64,000 nucleotides of DNA. Source: UBA2211 sp049302755. Its GTDB lineage: Bacteria > Patescibacteriota > Minisyncoccia > Minisyncoccales > Minisyncoccaceae. How positions within the stretch are numbered: position 1 is the stretch's first letter; each line of letters opens with the position of its first letter. Positions 1-7,727 of the stretch are shown piece by piece. The stretch is taken from NCBI GenBank assembly GCA_049302755.1, contig JBAQMK010000002.1, forward strand, positions 186,001-250,000, in the 5' to 3' direction. A program made the position numbers and the translations under genes. A model generated the notes under the pieces. The model did not search any database, had not been told where the DNA came from, and was given only the letters and a program-made list of their open reading frames with translations.

Positions 1-1
1 T

Positions 2-1072
2 CCTCAGATTAGTATTATGGTCGGTCCTTCGGCCGGCGGAGCTTGTTATGCTCCCGGATTATCTGATTTTATTTTCATGACTGAAGGAATTTCTCAAATG
101 TATATTACCGGACCGGAAGTGATTAAAAGAGTGACTGGAGAAGATGTTACATTTGAAGGATTGGGAGGAGCAACTGTTCATTCAAGTAAAAGTGGTTGTG
201 CTCATTTTGTTTATATTAATGAAAAAGATTGTTTTAATGGAGTTAAGAATCTTTTTTCTTACCTTCCTCAAAACAATACTGAAGATTCAATAACAGGACA
301 GGAGATTGTTGAAGAAGTTAAAAATGAGAAACTGTTAGAAATAATTCCTGAAGAACAGGAAAAAGGATACGACATCAAAGAAGTCATTAAAGAAGTTTTT
401 GATGCTGATACTTTTTTTGAAGTTCATGCCAAGTTTGCTGTTAATGCGGTTGTCGGGTTTGCCCGATTAAACGGAAACGTGGTAGGTATAGTTGCTAATC
501 AGCCTAAATCAATGGCCGGGGTATTGGATATTGATTCTTCGGATAAGATTGCCAGGTTTGTTCGGTTTTGCGATGCTTTCAATATTCCTTTGATTAATTT
601 GGTTGATACTCCGGGTTATCTTCCCGGAGCCAATCAGGAATACCAGGGAATCATTCGTCACGGAGCTAAAGTTTTATATGCCTATGCCGAAGCAACGGTT
701 CCGAAGATCAGCTTGATATTAAGAAAAGCTTTCGGGGGAGCATATATTGCTTTAGCTTCCCGTGATTTAGGATACGATTGTGTTATCGCCTGGCCCTGTG
801 CAGAGATAGCGGTGATGGGAGCCGAACAAGCAGTCAAGATTATTTTTAAAAAGCAATTAGCCGATTCTAAGAATCCGGCTAAATTAGAGAAGGAGAAGAT
901 AAAGGAAATCAAAGATTGTTTCCTTGATCCTTTTTGTGCCGCTAAGCTTGGTCAGGTGGATATGATTATCGACCCAAGAGAAACAAGAAACATTTTAATT
1001 AAATCGCTGGAATCCCTATCAACCAAGCGAGAGGGATTGATAACAAGAAAACATGGCAGTATGCCTTTGTAA
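2..1072 (+). CDS. Acyl-CoA carboxylase carboxyltransferase subunit (propionyl-CoA carboxylase beta-like), 5' partial
   Basis: The reading frame is open to the left edge, so the N-terminal part lies outside the window; the first in-frame ATG at 17 is internal. The visible part has the crotonase-fold carboxyltransferase signatures: VGPSAGGACYAPGLSDF, then TGPEVIKRVTGE, and in the second half LVDTPGYLPG and RKAFGGAYIAL. These bind carboxybiotin and acyl-CoA in the propionyl-/methylmalonyl-CoA carboxylase or decarboxylase family. It would move CO2 between biotin and an acyl-CoA in the cytoplasm. A ferredoxin gene follows 13 nt later. Family is clear; the exact acyl-CoA, and carboxylase versus decarboxylase direction, cannot be read from this subunit alone. 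Confidence 0.9.
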   Translation, partial: PQISIMVGPSAGGACYAPGLSDFIFMTEGISQMYITGPEVIKRVTGEDVTFEGLGGATVHSSKSGCAHFVYINEKDCFNGVKNLFSYLPQNNTEDSITGQEIVEEVKNEKLLEIIPEEQEKGYDIKEVIKEVFDADTFFEVHAKFAVNAVVGFARLNGNVVGIVANQPKSMAGVLDIDSSDKIARFVRFCDAFNIPLINLVDTPGYLPGANQEYQGIIRHGAKVLYAYAEATVPKISLILRKAFGGAYIALASRDLGYDCVIAWPCAEIAVMGAEQAVKIIFKKQLADSKNPAKLEKEKIKEIKDCFLDPFCAAKLGQVDMIIDPRETRNILIKSLESLSTKREGLITRKHGSMPL

Positions 1073-1085
1073 TTTTAAAAAAGAA

Positions 1086-1292
1086 ATGAATTTATACAAA
1101 ATTGATAAATTGAAGTGTCTTGGCTGTGCCGGTTGTACAATCTTCTGTCCCAAAGGGATAGAAATAATGAGTAATGGTAGGGCGAGGATAATAGATTGCA
1201 AAGAATTGGAGAAATGCGGAGGAGAGAAGTTGTGTCCCCGTAAAGCAATTATTAAAAGAGAGATTAAGAAAAAGAAAACCACTGTTATTTAA
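1086..1292 (+). CDS. Small 4Fe-4S ferredoxin
   Basis: A 68-residue protein with one canonical cluster motif, CLGCAGCTIFCPKG (C-x2-C-x2-C-x3-C-P), and a later three-cysteine stretch (C-x5-C-x5-C-P) that could be an incomplete or altered second cluster site. Such proteins carry low-potential electrons. I chose the ATG at 1086, just after the upstream gene's stop; an in-frame ATG at 1053 would overlap that gene and add 11 residues unlike a ferredoxin start. It is a plausible partner for the 2-oxoacid:ferredoxin oxidoreductase at 30739-33235, which is inference. The stop codon sits inside a terminator hairpin. Confidence 0.75.
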   Translation: MNLYKIDKLKCLGCAGCTIFCPKGIEIMSNGRARIIDCKELEKCGGEKLCPRKAIIKREIKKKKTTVI

Positions 1293-1308
1293 CAGTGTTT
1301 TCTTTTAC
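1275..1308 (+). terminator. Intrinsic terminator after the ferredoxin gene
   Basis: CACTGTT (1280-1286) pairs with AACAGTG (1291-1297) over a 4-nt ATTT loop, flanked by A and T runs that extend the helix, then a T-rich tail. The stop codon 1290-1292 lies at the loop and stem edge. Confidence 0.75.
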
Positions 1309-1337
1309 TTGTTTAGTTGTATTTTTATGGCTATAAT
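1309..1337 (+). promoter_or_regulatory. Sigma-70-type promoter for argS
   Basis: TTGTTT (1309-1314), a 17-bp spacer and TATAAT (1332-1337). Transcription would begin about 1344, only a few bases before the ATG at 1348, so the mRNA is nearly leaderless. This rules out the upstream in-frame starts at 1309 and 1327, which lie inside the promoter. Confidence 0.7.
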
Positions 1338-1347
1338 TAGATTGTTT

Positions 1348-2910
1348 ATGAATATACGAGAAGAAATCAAGAATAGTGTCTCTAAATCGCTTAAATCCCT
1401 GGGATACGGAGATGAGTTTGTGGTTAAAGTTTTAAAGCCTAAAGAGGCTTCTTTTGGTGATTATTCAGTCAGTGTGGCCATGGAAATAGCTAAAAAAGAA
1501 GGTAAGAATCCTGCGGAAATAGCTTTAAAAATAAAGGAGGGAATTAATAATAAATACTTTGAAAAGATTGAAGTAGTTAATCCCGGATTCATTAATTTCT
1601 TTATTTCTCAGGATTTAGTTTTAAGTGAAATTCAGGAGGTTTTGAAAAAGGGAGATAAGTTTGGAGATTTGAATATTTCTAAGTCTAAGACTCAGGTTGA
1701 ATTCATTTCTGCCAATCCAACCGGTCCTTTAACGGTCGGAAATGGCCGGGGAGGCCCCTTTGGTGATGTTTTAGCTAATGTTCTTGCTAAGACCGGTGCT
1801 AAGGTTGAAAAAGCTTATTATGTTAATGATTACGGTCAACAGATACTATCTTTGGGTCATTCGGTTTTAAAAGATACGGAAGCTAAATATGCAGGAGAAT
1901 ACATTGATGAATTGGCCTCTGTAATTAAAGAAACAGATCCTTACCAGGTTGGAGTTAAAGCTTCGGCAATTGTTTTAGAAGGAATTAAGAAAACAGTTGC
2001 TAATTTAAATATTAAATTTGATGAATGGTTTTCGGAAACTTCTTTGCATGATAAGGGGGAAGTTGAGAAAACAATTGAATTCCTAAAGAAGAAAGGTTTT
2101 ACCTATGAATCGGAAGGAGCTTTATGGTTTAAATCAACCATGTTCGGAGATGAGAGAGATAGGGTAATAATTAAGACCGATAGTAATAATACATATTTAG
2201 CCGGAGATATTGCTTATCACCGCAACAAGTTTGAGAAAAAGAAGTTTGATAAAGTGATTAACATCTGGGGAGCGGATCATTTTGGTGATGTTCCCGGATT
2301 AATGGCCGGAGTTGAAGCCATCGGACATAAAGGACAATTAGAAATTGTTTTATTACAGTTTGTGACAGTCATGAAAGACGGGAAGCCGGTGAAGATGTCA
2401 AAGAGAATGGGGACAGCTGTTTTAATGGATGATTTACTTTCTGAATTACCTCCCGATGTAATCAAGTTTTTCTTTCTGCAGAAATCAAACAATACTCATT
2501 TGAATTTTGATATGGATTTGGCCCGTGAGCAATCAGAAAAGAATCCTGTTTATTATGTTCAATATGCTCATGCTCGTATTACCGGTGTTTTAAGGAATGC
2601 TGGCACTTCTTCGATTAAGAAGATTAATAATGCTTCTTTACTTACTCATCCGAGTGAAATTGAATTAATGAAAGAGATATTAAAATTACCGGAAATAATA
2701 GAAGACACTTCTGTTGATTATCAGGTTCATCGGATTCCTCAGTATGCGCTTGATTTAGCGACTTCATTCCACAAGTTTTATAACGACTGTCATATTTTAG
2801 TCGAAGATGAAAAATTAAAAGAAGCAAGATTAGGCTTAGTCTATGCCACTAAGATTGCTTTAAAGAATACATTAGAATTAATGGGAATATCTGCTCCCGA
2901 GCAGATGTAA
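1348..2910 (+). CDS. argS: Arginyl-tRNA synthetase
   Basis: Class Ia aminoacyl-tRNA synthetase that charges tRNA-Arg, 520 residues from the chosen start. The N-terminal Add1 domain runs to about residue 100. The HIGH-equivalent is in ANPTGPLTVGNGRG, the KMSKS-equivalent is VKMSKRMGT, and the C-terminal DALR anticodon-binding domain includes the YVQYAHARI segment. The ATG at 1348 is preferred because a consensus promoter occupies 1309-1337, which excludes earlier in-frame starts. It is followed after 4 nt by the Mrr-like gene, so they may be cotranscribed. Confidence 0.96.
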   Translation: MNIREEIKNSVSKSLKSLGYGDEFVVKVLKPKEASFGDYSVSVAMEIAKKEGKNPAEIALKIKEGINNKYFEKIEVVNPGFINFFISQDLVLSEIQEVLKKGDKFGDLNISKSKTQVEFISANPTGPLTVGNGRGGPFGDVLANVLAKTGAKVEKAYYVNDYGQQILSLGHSVLKDTEAKYAGEYIDELASVIKETDPYQVGVKASAIVLEGIKKTVANLNIKFDEWFSETSLHDKGEVEKTIEFLKKKGFTYESEGALWFKSTMFGDERDRVIIKTDSNNTYLAGDIAYHRNKFEKKKFDKVINIWGADHFGDVPGLMAGVEAIGHKGQLEIVLLQFVTVMKDGKPVKMSKRMGTAVLMDDLLSELPPDVIKFFFLQKSNNTHLNFDMDLAREQSEKNPVYYVQYAHARITGVLRNAGTSSIKKINNASLLTHPSEIELMKEILKLPEIIEDTSVDYQVHRIPQYALDLATSFHKFYNDCHILVEDEKLKEARLGLVYATKIALKNTLELMGISAPEQM

Positions 2911-2914
2911 TTAT

Positions 2915-3601
2915 ATGGAACATTTTATTCAAATTAATTATTGGGATTTTTTTACAGAAATGTTGAAGGTACTTGCTCAACTTTGGTATGTATGGTTATT
3001 TGTTATAGTGTTATTTTTTTTAAGATTATTTATTGATATTTGGCTTCCAAAGATTATTAAAAAAAGGAGAGTTGGTATAAAAATTAAAAATGGGGAGAAA
3101 TATAGGTCAGATGATGATTTAATAAGATGGCTTAGAGGGATGACACCAGACGAATTTGAAGAGTATGTTGCTGATCTATTTAATCGTCTTGGATATAAAG
3201 CAGAAAAAGTCGGCGGTTCTTATGATGGAGGAATAGATGTAATTATTAAAAAAGATGGAGAAACAGGATATATTCAATGCAAGAAGTTTATAATAAAAGA
3301 AGTTCCAGTTGGAGCAGTTAGGGATTTTTACGGAGCTTTTATTGGAAAACTTGCTACCAGTAAAGGCTATTTTATCTCTACGAATAAATTTACTTTAGAA
3401 GCTATTAAGTTTGCAGAAGATAAGCCGATAGAATTGGTAGATCACTTTAAATTAATTAAATATATTAATTTGGCAAATAAAAATAATACTTGTCCTCAAT
3501 GTGGAAGTTTATTGATTGAAAAGAACGGAAAGTTTGGTAAGTTTTATGGGTGTTCTAATTATCCTAAGTGCGATTTTACTAAGAATATTAAAAATGAATA
3601 A
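2915..3601 (+). CDS. Membrane-anchored Mrr-like restriction endonuclease with C-terminal zinc ribbon
   Basis: A 228-residue protein with three parts. A hydrophobic segment at about 23-42 should anchor it in the membrane. A Mrr_cat nuclease domain (about 75-180) has conserved glutamates near 82-83, GGIDVII with D108, and IQCKK with Q121 and K123, the PD-(D/E)xK-type active site. A C-terminal four-cysteine topoisomerase-type zinc ribbon (about 193-224, CPQCG...CSNYPKC) resembles those in topA of this window. Mrr family enzymes cut modified or foreign DNA. Membrane anchoring plus a DNA-binding ribbon suggests acting on incoming DNA, which is inference. It sits 4 nt after argS and overlaps the next gene. 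Confidence 0.85.
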   Translation: MEHFIQINYWDFFTEMLKVLAQLWYVWLFVIVLFFLRLFIDIWLPKIIKKRRVGIKIKNGEKYRSDDDLIRWLRGMTPDEFEEYVADLFNRLGYKAEKVGGSYDGGIDVIIKKDGETGYIQCKKFIIKEVPVGAVRDFYGAFIGKLATSKGYFISTNKFTLEAIKFAEDKPIELVDHFKLIKYINLANKNNTCPQCGSLLIEKNGKFGKFYGCSNYPKCDFTKNIKNE

Positions 3602-4580
3602 AATGCAATCTAAATTTAATCTACCTTTAATAAATGCTCACACTCATGCTGCCATGGTTGGTTTTCGTGGTATGGCTGAGGATATGCCATTAGATAAATG
3701 GCTTAATGATGTTATTTGGCCGATGGAAGCTAAATTCAAAATGGAGAATCCTTCTTTTGTTTACGAACAAACAATGGTGGCGATTGATGAGATGAGAGAA
3801 AATGGAATAGCCGCTTTCATGGATATGTATTTTTATGAGAATGAAGTCGGCCGAGCTTGTGAAGAAATGGGAATGCCAGTTGTTTTAGGAGAAGGATTAA
3901 TCGATTCAAAAGGACAAGAGATATTTGATAAAGATTTGAAGACAACGGAGATGTTATTAGAGAAATACAAGAATCATTCTTTTATTAAAGTATCAGTGGC
4001 TCCGCATTCTCCCTATGCCGTCAATAAAGATAATTTAATTAAAGCTAAAGAATTAGCCAGAAAGTATAATGCTATTTATCAGCTTCATGTGGCAGAAACA
4101 AAAAAAGAAGTTGATGATTCTTTGAATAAACACGGTTTGACTCCGGTGCAATACTTAGAAGATATCGGAGTATTGGATGAAAAAACAGTTTTAATTCATT
4201 GTGTTTGGTTAACTGACAATGATATTTCAATTATTGCCAAGCATGATTGCAAAGTGGTTCATTGTCCGCTCAGCAATTTAAAACTTGGTTCGGGAGTTGC
4301 TCCGATAGCTAAATTATTGAAAGCGGGAGTGATTGTTGCTTTAGGAACAGACGGGGCTGCCAGTTCTAATCGATTAGATATTTGGGAGACAGGAAAGTTT
4401 GCTGCTTTGTTGCAAAAGGGGATAAACTACGACCCGACATTGCTTCCGGTCAAAGAAGTTGTCAGGATGGCCACGGTTAACGGAATGAAGACATTGGGAT
4501 TTGATAATATTATGGGTAAAACCATTAAGGATATAGAGGAAGAGATAGAAAAGGGAGATTTTGTTAATTTGTATAATTAG
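3594..4580 (+). CDS. Amidohydrolase of the MTA/SAH deaminase (MtaD/SsnA) family, barrel-only version
   Basis: Metal-dependent hydrolase with the family motifs in order: NAHTHAAM near the N-terminus, VAPHSPYAV, LHVAET, LIHCVW, HCPLSN and GTDGAASSN. These match 5-methylthioadenosine/S-adenosylhomocysteine deaminases and related chlorohydrolases. The protein is 328 residues and begins just before the first metal-binding motif. The usual N-terminal beta-sandwich half (about 50 residues) and the matching C-terminal half are absent, so it is essentially a bare TIM barrel. The start at 3594 overlaps the upstream stop as ATGAATAA; 3603 is an alternative. Substrate is uncertain. Confidence 0.85.
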   Translation: MNKMQSKFNLPLINAHTHAAMVGFRGMAEDMPLDKWLNDVIWPMEAKFKMENPSFVYEQTMVAIDEMRENGIAAFMDMYFYENEVGRACEEMGMPVVLGEGLIDSKGQEIFDKDLKTTEMLLEKYKNHSFIKVSVAPHSPYAVNKDNLIKAKELARKYNAIYQLHVAETKKEVDDSLNKHGLTPVQYLEDIGVLDEKTVLIHCVWLTDNDISIIAKHDCKVVHCPLSNLKLGSGVAPIAKLLKAGVIVALGTDGAASSNRLDIWETGKFAALLQKGINYDPTLLPVKEVVRMATVNGMKTLGFDNIMGKTIKDIEEEIEKGDFVNLYN

Positions 4581-4605
4581 TTCGAATTTTGTTGCCGGAG
4601 CCAGT
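4581..4605 (+). other. tRNA 3'-end-like sequence at the left edge of the defence island
   Basis: Right after the amidohydrolase stop codon the DNA reads TTCGAAT, 5 nt, TGCCGGA, G, CCA: the order and spacing of a T-loop, 3' T-stem strand, acceptor strand, discriminator and CCA. TTCGAAT and CCGGAGCCA match the 3' end of tRNA-Asn at 61330-61404, but the seven bases between differ and no 5' half is visible. It could be a decayed attachment-site remnant or chance. Confidence 0.3.
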
Positions 4606-4637
4606 ATACACGAATAGAGGTCTTAGGCTCTGTTTTT
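4598..4637 (+). terminator. Possible terminator after the amidohydrolase gene
   Basis: GAGCC (4598-4602) can pair with GGCTC (4626-4630), followed by TGTTTTTG. The loop is long, so this is a weak call. The left arm is also part of a stretch resembling a tRNA 3' end (4581-4605). Confidence 0.35.
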
Positions 4638-4687
4638 GTTTTATCCATAAGACTTTCGTCGGTTCTAACCCGAATATTTTGTTTCTA

Positions 4688-4793
4688 TTGATTTCTTATT
4701 TTTTAAGATATAATATGGGGACAATGGTATTAATAATAAACAATATAATAATTAATAATAACACCTGTATTTAATGGTGTTTTAATTAAAAAA
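4688..4793 (+). promoter_or_regulatory. Promoter, short Ile/Asn-rich ORF and hairpin ahead of the Z1 gene
   Basis: TATAAT (4709-4714) with TTGATT 15 bp upstream (4688-4693) could start transcription near 4721. The next ATG (4724) opens a 16-codon ORF, MVLIINNIIINNNTCI, ending at 4774. A hairpin AACACC (4760-4765) / GGTGTT (4776-4781) followed by TTT begins inside this ORF and has the stop codon in its loop, 12 nt before the Z1 start. The layout is that of an attenuator. In DNA this AT-rich an Ile/Asn-rich ORF may be accidental. An in-frame ORF extending back to 4589 looks non-coding. Confidence 0.35.
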
Positions 4794-6932
4794 ATGACCC
4801 AGGGATATTTTTTTAAAACATTGATTGAAAAACGTAATGATTCGGAAGAGTTAGTTTTAAAGATGGAAGAGTCGGTGTCTTCTTTACTTGGTTTTAAAAC
4901 AACTATTAGTAAGCCCGGTATGTTATTGGGTAAAATTCAAGGCGGTAAAACACGTGCTTTCATAGGAATAATAGCACTTGCATTTGATAATAGTTATGAT
5001 GTGGCGATAGTTTTAACAAAGGGGACAAAAGCACTACTCAAGCAAACCGTGCGAAGATTTGAAAAAGATTATGAGAAATTTATAGAAGATGATCAAGTTA
5101 AGGTATTCGATATCATGAATTTTCCCAACAACATCACTCAGTGGGAACTGGATCAGAAAATTGTTATTGTTGTAAAGAAAGAGATAAACAACATGAGAAC
5201 ATTGATAGATAATTTGGTTAACACATATCCTAATTTAAGTTATAAAAAGGTGTTAATTGTTGATGATGAAGCAGACTTTGCAAGTGTTAGTTTTTATAAG
5301 GCTAAAGATGCGGTAGAAGTAGGTAAAATTTCTTCACAAATAGAAGAACTTAGACGGCTAGTCTCTGATACAGATTATCTTCAGGTTACGGCTACGCCAT
5401 ATTCTTTATATTTACAACCAGACGCTGAAGGCGAAGATAGTATTGAATTTTTTCCGAAGAGACCACGATTTACTACATTAGTACCAATTCATTCTTTTTA
5501 TGTTGGTGGCGATTTTTATTTTAACGAAACAGATGCTGTCGCTAAATATATTCTAGAAGAGTTTTCAACGGAAGAAAGAGAGGCATTAAAAAAACCGGAT
5601 GGTAGAAAATTTAAGATTGAAGATGTTTTAAATACTTCGTATGTCAAAATACTAAGAAAGGCCGTTATGAATTTTATAGTTGGAGTCAATATTCGTAGGC
5701 TGCAACAGATTAAATCCGGTGAAAAGCCTCAAAAATACGCATTTGTTGCTCATAGCGAAATATCAATAAAATCACACGACTGGCAAAGACAAATGATCGA
5801 AGAAATTATTAAAAAATTAGGTTGTGCGGTGAAAGAAGACCAAGAAAAATTAAATCAGTTAATCGGTGAATCTTATGAAGACCTGTCTGCATCCGTTAAA
5901 TTATTAGATTCAGCAATGCCATCAATAGATGATGTTAAAAAGGCTACATATGAATCAATAAAGACCGGTCAAATCATGATTACTGTCGTGAACGGAGAAA
6001 AAGAGATCGAAGAACTTTTAGATGAGGATGGTCAATTAAAATTAAGAACACCGATAAATATATATATTGGGGGGCAAATACTTGATAGGGGAATTACGAT
6101 TAAAAATTTAATTGGTTTTTATTATGGTAGAAATCCTAAAAAATTTCAGCAGGATACTGTTTTACAACATTCTCGTATGTATGGAGTGCGTCCTAAATTA
6201 GATTTGGTTGTGACTAGGTTTTATACTACACATGATATTTATGAGGTAATGAAAAAGATTAATGAATTTGATGCGGCATTGCGAGATGCATTTGAAAGAG
6301 GCGACCATAAGAATGGAGTATATTTTATAAGAAAAGATATTTCTGGTAAATTAGCTCCTTGCTCTCCATCAAAGTTGTTATTATCATCTTTAACTTCACT
6401 GAAACCATATAAACGTTTATTACCAATAGGTTTTCAAACAGATTATAAAACAAAAATTAGCACAAAAATTAAAACAATAAGTGAAATTATAGACACTTGG
6501 TTTAATGATAAAAATAAAGAAAATCCGATTTTAGTTGATTTAAAAGAAATTATCAAAGTAATAGACTTAATTAATGAAACATTAGTTTTTGATGATAGTT
6601 CATATAAATGGGATCACAGAGCATTCGTATCAAGTATTGAACATTTATCTCTTAATTCTTTAGGAGGGAATCGTGGTAAAGTTTGGGTATTAGCTAGAAA
6701 AAAAAGAAACTCAAAAAGAATCAAAGAAGACGGTCGATATTATGATGCTCCAGATACAGCCAAGACAGAGGGCTTAATTGCAAAAGAAATTGCTATTGAT
6801 ATACCAATCATTATGTTATTTCAACAAAATGGGAACGAAAGTGATGGTTGGAGGGGAGGTCCTTTTTGGTGGCCAGTCATGATTGCTCCTAGGAATACAA
6901 AAACGACCATATTTGCAAGTGATACTTTATAA
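4794..6932 (+). CDS. Z1-domain P-loop ATPase of a restriction-modification system
   Basis: A 712-residue protein with Walker A GKIQGGKT (46-53), Walker B in VLIVDDEAD (153-161), and late helicase-like motifs including GGQILDRGITI and QHSRMYG. This pattern is that of the Z1 domain, a superfamily II-like ATPase known from restriction-modification clusters. It is followed 17 nt later by an MvaI/BcnI-type endonuclease, then a convergent cytosine methyltransferase, the expected company. The likely role is to couple ATP hydrolysis to movement on, or recognition of, unmodified DNA for the nuclease; how Z1 proteins act is not established, so this is inference. It looks more AT-rich than the flanking core genes, in keeping with transfer. 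Confidence 0.85.
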   Translation: MTQGYFFKTLIEKRNDSEELVLKMEESVSSLLGFKTTISKPGMLLGKIQGGKTRAFIGIIALAFDNSYDVAIVLTKGTKALLKQTVRRFEKDYEKFIEDDQVKVFDIMNFPNNITQWELDQKIVIVVKKEINNMRTLIDNLVNTYPNLSYKKVLIVDDEADFASVSFYKAKDAVEVGKISSQIEELRRLVSDTDYLQVTATPYSLYLQPDAEGEDSIEFFPKRPRFTTLVPIHSFYVGGDFYFNETDAVAKYILEEFSTEEREALKKPDGRKFKIEDVLNTSYVKILRKAVMNFIVGVNIRRLQQIKSGEKPQKYAFVAHSEISIKSHDWQRQMIEEIIKKLGCAVKEDQEKLNQLIGESYEDLSASVKLLDSAMPSIDDVKKATYESIKTGQIMITVVNGEKEIEELLDEDGQLKLRTPINIYIGGQILDRGITIKNLIGFYYGRNPKKFQQDTVLQHSRMYGVRPKLDLVVTRFYTTHDIYEVMKKINEFDAALRDAFERGDHKNGVYFIRKDISGKLAPCSPSKLLLSSLTSLKPYKRLLPIGFQTDYKTKISTKIKTISEIIDTWFNDKNKENPILVDLKEIIKVIDLINETLVFDDSSYKWDHRAFVSSIEHLSLNSLGGNRGKVWVLARKKRNSKRIKEDGRYYDAPDTAKTEGLIAKEIAIDIPIIMLFQQNGNESDGWRGGPFWWPVMIAPRNTKTTIFASDTL

Positions 6933-6949
6933 TATTATTTATTGAAAAA

Positions 6950-7711
6950 ATGAAAGATAATAAAAAAGAAAAAAGGAAAATAGTAAATTTATTTACTAGA
7001 AATGTAAAGGGTAAAATTCCCAATGTTTCTGGGGTTAATAAAAGACATGACGGAAAGGATGGTCATTGGCTTGAAACGCAGATGGGTATTAAACATAATG
7101 CTGATAATCTCCCTGATTTGTATGGTTTTGAAATGAAAAATAATACTTCTAGTAAAACTACTTTTGGTGATTGGTCTGCAGACTATTATATATTTAAAGA
7201 CAAGAAATATGCGATTAATCGTGATAATGGATTTTTGAAAATATTTGGTAATCCAAATCCTTTTAAAAATGGCAGATATTCTTGGTCTGGAAAACCGTGT
7301 CCAAAAATCAGGGAATATAACGATTTTGGTCAAATATTAAAAATTGACCGAAAGGGTAATATTTTTGCCATGTATTCTTTCGGTAAAGATAAAAGAGCAA
7401 AAAAGAATAAAATCGTTCCATTAGCTATGCAAAAAGATAATCTTATTTTAGCTAAATGGGAAGCCGAATCAATCAAAAATAAACTTGAAAAGAAATTTAA
7501 TGTACAAGGATGGTTTAAATGTTTAAAAGTAGGAGATAAATATGAAAAGATAGTTTTTGGAGATCCAATTAATTTTGATATATGGATAAAAGGAGTTAAG
7601 AAAGGTTTAATAATCTTTGATAGTGGAATGCATGCTGGAAATAAAAGACCGTACTCTGAATGGAGAGCAAGTAATAATTATTGGGATTCTTTAATTAGAG
7701 AAAAATATTAA
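6950..7711 (+). CDS. MvaI/BcnI-family restriction endonuclease
   Basis: A 253-residue nuclease with a conserved family opening, NKRHDGKDGHWLE (about 30-42), and the catalytic block NADNLPDLYGFEMKN, with candidate metal and active-site residues E42, D56, E61 and K63. MvaI and BcnI cut CCWGG or CCSGG-type sites as monomers. The site here cannot be read from sequence, but the neighbouring cytosine-5 methyltransferase fits a C-containing site. It lies directly behind the Z1 ATPase, probably in the same transcript. Its stop codon is 3 nt from the end of the convergent methyltransferase gene. The length is normal and no breaks are seen. Confidence 0.85.
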   Translation: MKDNKKEKRKIVNLFTRNVKGKIPNVSGVNKRHDGKDGHWLETQMGIKHNADNLPDLYGFEMKNNTSSKTTFGDWSADYYIFKDKKYAINRDNGFLKIFGNPNPFKNGRYSWSGKPCPKIREYNDFGQILKIDRKGNIFAMYSFGKDKRAKKNKIVPLAMQKDNLILAKWEAESIKNKLEKKFNVQGWFKCLKVGDKYEKIVFGDPINFDIWIKGVKKGLIIFDSGMHAGNKRPYSEWRASNNYWDSLIREKY

Positions 7712-7713
7712 TA

Positions 7714-7727
7714 CTTAACAGTTAGCT
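7714..7727 (+). repeat. 14-bp inverted repeat, left copy (3' of the methyltransferase gene)
   Basis: CTTAACAGTTAGCT at 7714-7727 is the exact reverse complement of 8948-8961. The pair brackets the methyltransferase gene, and this copy contains its stop codon. A 14-bp perfect match at both ends of one gene is unlikely by chance and resembles short terminal repeats. Confidence 0.8.

Noticed and set aside
4589..4774. 61-residue ORF between the amidohydrolase and Z1 genes
   Set aside because: Its composition is odd, it crosses a promoter and a possible terminator, and resembles nothing. Only its last 16 codons are considered, as a leader peptide.
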